DNA of 64,000 nt from Bacteroides zhangwenhongii (lineage in GTDB: Bacteria; Bacteroidota; Bacteroidia; Bacteroidales; Bacteroidaceae), in NCBI RefSeq assembly GCF_009193325.2, contig NZ_CP059856.1, forward strand, positions 4,526,001-4,590,000. The letters are read 5' to 3'. The position numbers and the translations under genes are program-made. How positions within the stretch are numbered: the stretch's first letter is position 1; the number at the start of each line of letters is the position of its first letter. Of this stretch, positions 26,230-33,534 are shown in pieces. The notes under the pieces were generated by a model, which worked only from the letters and a program-made list of their open reading frames with translations, made no database searches and had not been told where the DNA came from.

Positions 26230-26494
26230 AACGGCTGTTTTTACTTTGTTTTTATGTATTCTCTGAGCCAATGACACAAAAATAGAGAGCACTCACTGTT
26301 GGGCAAGTGCGCGGCTGGCATGTTCGGCAATTTATATTTATACTGCTGAGTTGATGTTGAATTTTCATACACGTGCTCATAATGTCACAAACTTTGCCTC
26401 TCAGCAGTTGGGACCAGTTTCATTTTCGGACTCGGGATGTTCCAGTAAAATTCGGCCTTGGATTAACTCAGTCCCCAGTTTTATATTGTGTAGG
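26230..26494 (-). ncRNA. candidate bridge/seek RNA region of the IS110-type element
   Basis: This 265-bp non-coding segment lies between the transposase stop and the element's downstream end. IS1111-group elements encode their target-specifying RNA on the transposase 3' side. Complementary stretches such as CTGAGTT...AACTCAG (near 26345 and 26465) and CTGCTGAG...CTCAGCAG (near 26342 and 26400) could fold into the loops. No RNA boundaries can be set by eye. Confidence 0.4.
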
Positions 26495-27745
26495 CTAATC
26501 TTTTTTCTTCGTCAGGACTACATGGTAGCCAAGTTTCTTTAACTCACCTTTCAGGTATTCCTTGCGTTGCTTCTCTTTCTTCTCAGGCACATAACTGTCT
26601 CCAAGCTCCTTGTATCTTCCGTCTGTTGACAACACATAGTGTATGCACTTGAGAAGGGAGTGCCCAACGGCAATCAACGCCTTTTTGTTGCCCTTGCGTG
26701 GGGCAAGTCGGTTGAAGCGTTCCATGAAGAACGTCCCTTTTGTTCGTGAGGCAGCCCATGCGGCTTCAACGAGTGTAGCCCTTACATGCTTGTCTCCGTG
26801 GCTCGTCCTTCCGCTCTTCTTCTTGCCAGCACTTTCGTTGTTGCCTGGACACATTCCTGCCCAGGAACAAAGATGCGCCGCAGTAGGAAAGTTGCCCATG
26901 TCAAGACCAATCTCGGCTATCAGTTCCTCGCAGGTGCGGTTTTGCACTCCGGGTATCTCGCTCAGCCTTGCAATGACATCTTCGTAGGGAGAGAGGATTT
27001 CCTTGATATGCCTGTCCATCTCCGTGATTTCCTCCGTGAGCCGTCTGTTGCATGAACGTATCTTCTGAAGCATGTATATCTTGTGGCTGTTCATATAACC
27101 CGTGCATGCCTCAAGCATTTCCTCCGCGGAATGCAGACAACGCTTGTGTCGTACAGACTCTATGTCTGCCAATGTCGGAATCCTGCCATCGCAAAGCATT
27201 TCTATCAGTTTGGTCGCAGTTGAGCCGCTCGTGTCGCTCAGAACGCTGGACAACTTGACATTGCCGTCCTCAAGCGTACGGATGATGCGGTTCTTGTTGG
27301 CCGACACCGTTTCTATCAGCTTGCGGCGGTAACGAGTAAGATCCCTAAGCTCGCGCTGCTCACGAGGGGGAATAAAACTGGGCTTGAGCAATCCTGCCAT
27401 TAGCAACTGGCATATCCACTCACTGTCGTTCTTGTCTGTCTTGTGACCCGGAACATTCTTGATGTGACGGGCATTGACAATCCAGATGTTGCGGATGTAA
27501 TCCTCGAACACGTTGTATATCGGTTTCCAATACACTCCAGTGCTCTCCATCGCAACGTGAGTGATTCCTAATGATACCAACCATTCTCTCAATTGTGTCA
27601 AAGAACTCGTGAAGGTGTCAAAAGACTTGGTCTCCTTACAGATCCCTTCGCCTTGGACCGTCGCTACCACCACCTTCTTGTGGATGTCCATACCGCAACC
27701 GCGCGATACAACCTGATCGAAATGAATCCCTGCCATAATCGTCAT
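26495..27745 (-). CDS. IS110-family transposase
   Basis: The 416-aa protein has the N-terminal RuvC-like DEDD domain (GCGMDIHKKVVVATV with the first Asp; VAMESTGVYWKP; HKTDKNDSEW). The C-terminal Tnp_IS116/110 domain follows with EIPGVQNRTCEELIAEIG and the serine-bearing SAGKKKSGRTSHG. ATGs at 27745 and 27736 are both possible starts. It inserts without terminal repeats, guided by an element-encoded RNA in characterised members. Confidence 0.92.
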   Translation of the reverse strand: MTIMAGIHFDQVVSRGCGMDIHKKVVVATVQGEGICKETKSFDTFTSSLTQLREWLVSLGITHVAMESTGVYWKPIYNVFEDYIRNIWIVNARHIKNVPGHKTDKNDSEWICQLLMAGLLKPSFIPPREQRELRDLTRYRRKLIETVSANKNRIIRTLEDGNVKLSSVLSDTSGSTATKLIEMLCDGRIPTLADIESVRHKRCLHSAEEMLEACTGYMNSHKIYMLQKIRSCNRRLTEEITEMDRHIKEILSPYEDVIARLSEIPGVQNRTCEELIAEIGLDMGNFPTAAHLCSWAGMCPGNNESAGKKKSGRTSHGDKHVRATLVEAAWAASRTKGTFFMERFNRLAPRKGNKKALIAVGHSLLKCIHYVLSTDGRYKELGDSYVPEKKEKQRKEYLKGELKKLGYHVVLTKKKD

Positions 27746-27813
27746 TATTAGTGATATGCTAAGATATACTAATAAGACGTGCGACAGAACATTTTCATTT
27801 ACTTTGGCGACTT

Positions 27814-28008
27814 CTAAATTGTCATGAGGGTTTCGGCATATTTTTCAGGTTTATATTCAAAAGTTTCAAGCAGTTTTATAGCTTTCTTTTCGCCCTTTAT
27901 TTGCTTACCCTTGACATCAAAACTACGCACTCCACGTGGCTCGAGTTGATGGAATTGATGTCTTTGGCTAATTTTAGAGCCCGACGTATGCGGAAACATA
28001 TCTATCAA
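27814..28008 (-). pseudogene. unidentified gene fragment
   Basis: The last ~35 codons (FDVKGKQIKGEKKAIKLLETF, then a short tail to TLMTI) look like the true C-terminus of an alpha/beta enzyme. The preceding residues are low-quality. It lies next to the IS110-type element with no credible start. The rest of 27746-28121 holds nothing else recognisable. Confidence 0.35.
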
Positions 28009-28121
28009 TTTTTTACTGTTTTTTGAGAAAACGAGGTATGAGGGAACATATCGAAGTAATAAACACCAATAATACGCATTAAAAACTAATCACTGTTGTA
28101 TTTAAACTATTCGAAAAGGAT

Positions 28122-28716
28122 TTAAATATTAAGGGAAGACTCTATAGATCTTTTCAAATAATTAACGAGTTCAATTATCTCAGTCTCCATTCCTTCCCAC
28201 TTGTCATCATAATCTCCCAAATAAGCCTTTTTTGCTTTTTCAAGTAAAGTAGCATGCTCTTTGGCTAATTTAGGTATCGCCCATTCAGCAGCCTGATCTT
28301 TTGAGCAAATTCTACCGGAAGAGGATGTCAGCCACATTCTGGCTAAAGTTAAAATCACATTGTGTTCGTCACCTTCAATGCTAGCTATCAACCCGGGTAA
28401 GGATTCTTTAATCGCCCTTCGAATATCTGTCATTGGTACAGGCTCAATCACTTCTGTTGCCTCTGGTCCGAAAAGGTTAATACTATTTTCTCTTAATTGA
28501 GATAAAAGAATTGCTAAATCGGGATCATAAGTTGGCTCAGGAATTGCTCCCTTATCAAACTGCTCCCTTAGCCACTCACCATACATAAATTCATGTTTAG
28601 GAGGAAATTTCCAAGGGACAACATCCTTTTGATTTATGACCGTAACTTCAAGTGGTCTAATAGCATTTATGTTTCTATATAAGGCAAAGAGGATAATTTT
28701 TCTGTCACTGATTGAA
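28122..28716 (-). pseudogene. AadA/ANT(9)-type aminoglycoside nucleotidyltransferase, 5'-truncated
   Basis: An open frame reads SDRKIILFALYRNINAIRP, LEVTVINQKDVVPWKFP and on to the normal C-terminus. This is the second half of a streptomycin/spectinomycin adenylyltransferase, with the helical DUF4111-type region LTLARMWLTSSSGRICSKDQ. An internal ATG at 28586 gives 154 aa. The N-terminal nucleotidyltransferase motif (GS-x10-D-x-D) is missing, so no resistance is expected. The break coincides with the end of the MurA-like gene. Confidence 0.75.
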
Positions 28717-28721
28717 TAATA

Positions 28722-29375
28722 TTATATCTCAGGTTTTAAAGTTAGCGAAATTGTTTTCTTGTTTAAATCTAAAAATGTCAAATTTGTATTATTTATTAAA
28801 GCTAACGTGGAATATGTTATAATTTCACTTATGCATTGAGTTAGATTAAATTCAATATACTGATTGGAAGAAGCCATAACATTTCCACTGCAGACAATAG
28901 AATTATCAGAGATGTCAATTTTTTTACCTATTAAGCGCAAAAAATCAATCATATCATAGACATCCGTTTTTAAATATGGATTTTTTATGATAAATTTTTG
29001 TTTGTTAACAGATAAAAGTAATGCCGTTTTAGTGGCCCCTCCTACAAGCGGTCCACTCAAATCTTCGCTAGAGTATGAAAAATTTTTTATATCTAACTCG
29101 GTTATATCGCTATTGTCACCAAAATTACCTATTATTCTATTAGATTCTATACTTATTTTGTGATTAAAACATTCAATCACTGAAGCAATATGAGAAAATG
29201 GTCTATTATGTGAATCTATCGAATCACCAATTTGACAACCTCCAGAACCATAATATTCAAATTTTCCTAATGCAATTAATAGCGCCGGGCACAAATACAT
29301 AGAACCATGAATACACTTTCCTAAAGTCTCTGTCCGAGATAAGTGTTGGTATGCATAACTGACCTGTTTATTCAT
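28722..29375 (-). pseudogene. MurA/EPSP-synthase-like enolpyruvyltransferase, half-length
   Basis: The 217-aa product resembles an enolpyruvyltransferase: GKCIHGSMYLCPALLIALGK, YYGSGGCQIGD, HNRPFSHIASVIECF, GPLVGGATKTALLL. Full enzymes are ~420 aa with two domains, so about half is present. The frame stops 5 bp from the truncated aadA-like gene, suggesting a fusion point. It is very AT-rich and looks like a Firmicutes import. Whether this half protein has any activity is unknown. Confidence 0.55.
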
Positions 29376-29403
29376 TTTCTATGAATGCCCTGGGTAAACG
29401 AAA

Positions 29404-29433
29404 AGGAACAAGGTATATTTCATCCTTGTTCCT
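29404..29433 (-). terminator. terminator of the RlmA(II)-like gene
   Basis: The 10-bp perfect stem AGGAACAAGG/CCTTGTTCCT has a 10-nt loop and is followed by TTTT on the minus strand. Confidence 0.8.
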
Positions 29434-29504
29434 ATCGGTCAGTATGTGCTATTCAGTTCAACAAATTGGAATTTGTTGCTCCGTCAAACTGAAAGTTTCA
29501 AGCG

Positions 29505-30335
29505 TTATAGACTTCCCACAAATATCTCTGCATCAATCGTCAAAGTTTTTAGCTTTTTGAAATCAATCTCAGTTTTATCTACATGGAAGAGCAGTGGGGT
29601 CATGTCTGCAAAAATTTTAATATCCTCTAACGGCATTTCATATGATTCTGAAACTCTTTTTTGGTAAATAACAGAATACTGCTTCTTGAATAAGTTAATC
29701 ACATTCTCATTGGAATACTCTTGATTTTTCAAATGTTCTTTTGCAATGTTTCTGAACTCCATCAGATGTTTATTCCCAGGAATAACCTTTACAATATAGC
29801 CGCTATCCGTCAGAACTCTATTGAACTCCAAATAATTAGCTGGTGTAAATATGTCCAGTATACAGTCTACTGAGTGGTCTCTAATTGGCATATTTTCCAA
29901 ATCACCCACAAACCACTTTATAGACTTACTACCGTCTCTTTTTGAAGCAAGGGAAATGGCATCTTTTGAAATATCAAAAGCAACTATATCTGCTTGAAAT
30001 AGTTCTTTGATTTTTCTAGAATAATATCCTTCACCACATCCGACATCAAGAATAGTTGTTATGTTTTCAAGCTTGCTCAATATATGTGTTATCTCCGTAA
30101 GAATATGTGAATAGTATCCCTTTTCTAAAATATCCATTCTGCTTTCAAAAGAAGTTCTGCTATAATGCTTAGATTGCTTTTGATTTAATGCAAAATTCAC
30201 ATATCCTAATTTAGAAATATCGAAACAATGCTTATTACTACACAGCAAACTATTGCCTACCATCTTTAACTTTCGTTTACATATTGGACAACGAAAAAGC
30301 TTTTCGCTGTCATTAAATCTAATAATTTTATTCAT
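29505..30335 (-). CDS. RlmA(II)/TlrB-like 23S rRNA (guanine-N1) methyltransferase
   Basis: The 276-aa protein starts at MNKIIRFNDSEK after a clear ribosome site (GGAGGATGTC). The N-terminal zinc hook CPICKRKL...CSNKHCF and the SAM motif ILDVGCGEGYYSR, with VGDLENMP and IKWF, mark the RlmA family. RlmA(II)/TlrB methylates G748 in the 23S rRNA exit tunnel and contributes to tylosin/mycinamicin resistance. A leader peptide and alternative hairpins upstream (30336-30451) indicate macrolide-inducible translation. The chromosomal housekeeping enzyme would not need this. Confidence 0.8.
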   Translation of the reverse strand: MNKIIRFNDSEKLFRCPICKRKLKMVGNSLLCSNKHCFDISKLGYVNFALNQKQSKHYSRTSFESRMDILEKGYYSHILTEITHILSKLENITTILDVGCGEGYYSRKIKELFQADIVAFDISKDAISLASKRDGSKSIKWFVGDLENMPIRDHSVDCILDIFTPANYLEFNRVLTDSGYIVKVIPGNKHLMEFRNIAKEHLKNQEYSNENVINLFKKQYSVIYQKRVSESYEMPLEDIKIFADMTPLLFHVDKTEIDFKKLKTLTIDAEIFVGSL

Positions 30336-30451
30336 GACATCCTCCATTATTACATTCTTGACCGAAAGCGAGTTATGTAATACGGATGTACCGCAACACA
30401 ACTCGCGGTATTATCTTAATCTCATATATGCTGTCATCTTATCACCTCCTC
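30336..30451 (-). promoter_or_regulatory. macrolide-type attenuator: leader peptide MTAYMRLR
   Basis: Ribosome site GAGGAGGTGATAAG is followed by an eight-codon frame MTAYMRLR (30411-30437). MRLR sits at positions 5-8, as in the ErmD leader (MTHSMRLR...). The spacer can fold as ACCGC/GCGGT and GCGAGTT/AACTCGC. An alternative ATTACAT/ATGTAAT pairing would hide the GGAGG of the downstream gene. A ribosome stalled by a macrolide on MRLR would shift the fold and free translation. Confidence 0.8.
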
Positions 30452-30502
30452 AAATTCAAAGTTTCCATTGCCTCATTTACATAGTCAGGCTTTTCAAAAT
30501 TC

Positions 30503-31195
30503 TTACTTTTTGTAAATTTCAAATTTTCGTTTCCCAATGTTTTGCTTTTCTAGCCTTTCCCATTTCTCACAATTGATTTTCTGCTTTTTATCCATGCATA
30601 CAGCTAAAATTGTATTTTCATGCGAAATTCTCCATAACTGTTCCAACATAGCATCCATGGAATTCTTACCTTGTTCCCATTCCACCAAATTTCCGTATGG
30701 AACATCCGTAATAATTATATCAGGCAATATTTCCGGCAAAGGCATCGTACAATCCGCTTGGAAAATCTCTGTCGATATATCATTCCCCAGCATAATGCTT
30801 AATTTATCGCAACTATCTAATGCCTCCTTATGAGATTCCTTACCATAAGAATTGTAAAGTTCCTCTATCTCTGCTTTTCTCTTTTTCAAAGCAACATCAG
30901 TAAGTAAGGATATATTTTTCTTTGCATGAGCTACCATATCTTCATCAATATCACTACCATATATTTTTCTGATATACTTATTTTGAAAATATCCAAGAAT
31001 TGTAAGGGAATAGCCTCCCCCACAACAAGGGTCATATATGACTAAATCCTCTTTTTTATTCGAACGCTCCAGTGCCCGACCGTAAATTTCAAGCAACAAT
31101 CGAATCGGGAAATTCGGTATTCCTTTTCCTCCATAAAGAACCCGACCACTTGCAAAATCCTGAAAATTATCATCTTTACAATATAAATATTCCAT
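30503..31195 (-). CDS. AviRa-like 23S rRNA methyltransferase
   Basis: The 230-aa protein resembles the avilamycin-resistance methylase AviRa. It has FASGRVLYGGKGIPNFPIRL near the start, the SAM motif IYDPCCGGGYSLTILG, GSDIDEDMVAHAKKNISLL, and the motif DIIITDVPYGNLVEWEQG. AviRa methylates G2535 of 23S rRNA, giving orthosomycin resistance. It precedes the RlmA(II)-like gene in the same direction. Only ~50 bp separate it from the IS1380 end, so transcription might start in the IS. Target and drug are inferred from family. Confidence 0.75.
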   Translation of the reverse strand: MEYLYCKDDNFQDFASGRVLYGGKGIPNFPIRLLLEIYGRALERSNKKEDLVIYDPCCGGGYSLTILGYFQNKYIRKIYGSDIDEDMVAHAKKNISLLTDVALKKRKAEIEELYNSYGKESHKEALDSCDKLSIMLGNDISTEIFQADCTMPLPEILPDIIITDVPYGNLVEWEQGKNSMDAMLEQLWRISHENTILAVCMDKKQKINCEKWERLEKQNIGKRKFEIYKK

Positions 31196-31286
31196 TATCT
31201 GCTTAACCTATCGCTTTCGTCCAAACTCTTGATTTCGTTTTTACCCTTAATTCCGCAACACTTTGATTTAACTTTATTTATAAGTT

Positions 31287-31311
31287 CCTGAGCAACAAAA
31301 AGTTGCTCAGG
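31287..31311. terminator. hairpin inside the IS1380 left end
   Basis: CCTGAGCAAC-AAAAA-GTTGCTCAGG is a perfect 10-bp stem between the IS end and the transposase gene. It probably insulates the transposase from outside transcripts. Confidence 0.65.
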
Positions 31312-31381
31312 ATTTTGCCATGTCAGATTTTTCACTTATCTTAGTGTTGCAATTCAAAACAAGCGTAAATCGTAACAAGAC

Positions 31382-32671
31382 ATGGCAAAGGAACTAATAA
31401 AATCCGAAAAACTCACACCTTTTGGAGGAATTTTTTCAATCATGGAGCGATTTGACTCCATGCTTTCACCTATTATCGACCAGACACTTGGTCAGAGATG
31501 CCGCAGTATCATCGGATACCAGTACAGCGAAATTATTCGTTCTCTGATGAGCGTATACTTCTGTGGCGGTTCATGCGTGGAGGATGTAACATCGCATCTG
31601 ATGCGTCATCTCTCGTATCATCCGACCTTGCGCACATGCAGCTCTGATACCATCCTCAGAGCCATCAAGGAACTAACACAGGAAAACATCTCATATACTT
31701 CCGATAAGGGCAAGACCTATGATTTCAATACGGCAGACAAGCTCAACGCCTTGCTTATAAAAGCCTTGGTTTCCACCGGTGAACTGAATGAGGTGGAATC
31801 TTATGATGTTGATTTCGACCATCAGTTCCTTGAAACAGAGAAGTATGATGCAAAACCGACATACAAGAAGTTCCTCGGCTACAGACCTGGCGTATATGTC
31901 ATCGGTGACATGATTGTCTATGTTGAGAACAGCGATGGCAACACAAATGTGCGCTTTTATCAGGCTGAGACCCACAAGAGATTCTTTGCCCTACTGGAAG
32001 CCAACAGCATCCGTGTGAATCGCTTCAGAGCCGACTGTGGTTCGTGCTCGAAGGAAATTGTCAGTGAGATAGAGAAGCATTGCACGCACTTCTACATCCG
32101 CGCCAACAGATGCAGTTCGCTCTACGATGACTTGTTTTCACTGAGGGGATGGAAGACGGAGGAAATCAACGGCATCCAGTTTGAACTCAATTCCATTCTT
32201 GTTGAGAAATGGGAAGGCAAGTGCTATCGTCTTGTCATTCAGAGACAAAAGCGCATGGATGGAGAGCTTGACTTGTGGGAAGGTGAATACACCTACAGAT
32301 CCATTCTTACCAACGATTATGACTCATCAACAAGAGACATCGTCGAATTTTACAACAAGCGTGGGGGCAAAGAGCGTATATTCGATGATATGAACAACGG
32401 ATTCGGCTGGAACAGGCTCCCCAAGTCGTTCATGTCAGAGAACACTGTATTCCTTCTGCTTACGGCATTGATACACAATTTCTATAAGACCATCATTAGC
32501 AAGCTTGACACCAAGGCTTTCGGGCTCAAGGAAACGAGTCGCATAAAGGCTTTTGTCTTCAGCTTCATCTCCGTACCTGCCAAGTGGATCATGACAGCAA
32601 GGCAATACGTGCTGAATATCTATACTGAAAACCGGGCTTATGCAAGACCTTTCAAAACTGGATTCGGATAA
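31382..32671 (+). CDS. IS1380-family transposase
   Basis: The 429-aa DDE transposase has acidic strands in YDVDFDHQFLETEKY and NRFRADCGSCSKEI. The family's C-terminal helix, with the Glu in YNKRGGKERIFDDMNNGFGWNRLP, follows. It is intact from start to stop and lies within well-formed inverted ends. Related Bacteroides elements (IS612-IS615, IS942) are known to switch on neighbouring resistance genes. Confidence 0.92.
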   Translation: MAKELIKSEKLTPFGGIFSIMERFDSMLSPIIDQTLGQRCRSIIGYQYSEIIRSLMSVYFCGGSCVEDVTSHLMRHLSYHPTLRTCSSDTILRAIKELTQENISYTSDKGKTYDFNTADKLNALLIKALVSTGELNEVESYDVDFDHQFLETEKYDAKPTYKKFLGYRPGVYVIGDMIVYVENSDGNTNVRFYQAETHKRFFALLEANSIRVNRFRADCGSCSKEIVSEIEKHCTHFYIRANRCSSLYDDLFSLRGWKTEEINGIQFELNSILVEKWEGKCYRLVIQRQKRMDGELDLWEGEYTYRSILTNDYDSSTRDIVEFYNKRGGKERIFDDMNNGFGWNRLPKSFMSENTVFLLLTALIHNFYKTIISKLDTKAFGLKETSRIKAFVFSFISVPAKWIMTARQYVLNIYTENRAYARPFKTGFG

Positions 32672-32840
32672 AGTCCGTTCCTTATGGTTTTAATCTGCGT
32701 ATTGCCTCAAGTCGCATTGTGGGGTAAGGGGAAGGTATGCACAAATCGGACAAAATTCACGCTCATACTATCATGATGCATAGTGTTCAAGCTCTTTACT
32801 GCAATTGAGATTGCCATTGAGATTGCTTGCGGATTTTAGG

Positions 32841-33444
32841 CTATATTGAAATATTCTCCTATCTCAGCCCCCGGATGAATATCTATCCCTGTCTCAAAAT
32901 GGGCAAGCTCACTGATAATTCTCGGTATGAGCGGTATCTCCATTTTATATAGTTCGTGGGCAATCCTGTGGTTTGAAATGACTCTGATGGCAGGATAGCA
33001 GGATATTATCTCCCCGATACAGGTCGCTGCCGGATCTCCGTCAAAGGCTGCATGAATGTCCGTTGCCAGCACCCTTCTCATTTCGGGAAGGCTCCGTATG
33101 AACCTCTCGGCATACTTTCTTGCCGTCTGGCAGCAGGGAGTTCCCTTTATCCTTTCCTTCATGTTCTCATTTCCGAAGAGCATACCCGCCTGTATCTGCT
33201 GCGTCAGGATATTGCTCAGCTTCTCCAGTGTCACCCCAAGATGAAATGTGAGTGTCTGGCTGTTTACCGTATGATTTCCATAATACCCCGGAAACAGGAC
33301 TGCACGGCAAAGTTCTATTATCTCATGTATGGCTTTACCTGAAGGTATCGGGTCTCCTTCTTCATATTTGATGAAAAGTTCAGGGAATGATGAATAATCC
33401 GCCAACTTTTCAACAACTTCTCCGATGTATGTAATATGTTCCAT
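32841..33444 (-). pseudogene. serine O-acetyltransferase, 3'-truncated by IS1380
   Basis: The first ~200 residues of a serine acetyltransferase of the EpsC/CysE type are present, up to ETGIDIHPGAEIGEYF. There the left-handed beta-helix catalytic repeats should continue. The frame runs into the IS end and stops at 32836. The enzyme makes O-acetylserine, the cysteine precursor, and would have fed the neighbouring gshF. An ArsR-type palindrome lies just upstream (33463-33478), suggesting co-regulation with arsR. Confidence 0.82.
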
Positions 33445-33462
33445 GTGATTATATATATTTAA

Positions 33463-33478
33463 ATCGTAAATATACGTT
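33463..33478 (-). promoter_or_regulatory. ArsR-type operator before the serine acetyltransferase
   Basis: ATCGTA-AATA-TACGTT has one mismatch to the perfect palindrome ATCGTA-N4-TACGAT found before the MATE gene. It overlaps a -7-like TATATTTA on the minus strand. Confidence 0.6.
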
Positions 33479-33490
33479 GGTTAAACCTAT

Positions 33491-33521
33491 AATAAAAAGG
33501 ATAGGTCATATCCTTTTTATT
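33491..33521 (-). terminator. terminator after gshF
   Basis: The 12-bp perfect inverted repeat AATAAAAAGGAT/ATCCTTTTTATT has a 7-nt loop and lies between gshF and the serine acetyltransferase. It supports separate transcription of the latter. Confidence 0.75.
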
Positions 33522-33534
33522 GTCTGCACTGTCT

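Larger units (their letters stand above)
26213..27790 (-). mobile_element. IS110-family insertion sequence (approximate ends)
   Basis: One DEDD-type transposase gene has a long non-coding stretch (~280 bp) on its 3' side and a short one on its 5' side. Interrupted gene fragments flank it (26045-26212 and 27814-28008). IS110 elements lack terminal inverted repeats, so the ends are set by where flanking coding sequence stops and are approximate. Confidence 0.7.
31245..32840 (+). mobile_element. IS1380-family insertion sequence
   Basis: The inverted ends CCTTAATTCCGCAA (31245-31258) and TTGCGGATTTTAGG (32827-32840) differ at two positions and enclose one transposase gene. The 1596-bp length fits Bacteroides IS1380 elements such as IS614. 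The four bases outside the ends (TTAC, CTAT) are not a duplication. The right end cuts a serine acetyltransferase gene. A 10-bp hairpin inside the left end (31287-31311) would block incoming transcription. Confidence 0.88.

Noticed and set aside
26495..27745. IS110-type transposase counted as a serine or tyrosine recombinase
   Set aside because: DEDD residues and the C-terminal IS110 domain identify it; no tyrosine recombinase motifs.
31241..32844. Target site duplication of IS1380
   Set aside because: Flanking bases TTAC and CTAT do not match.
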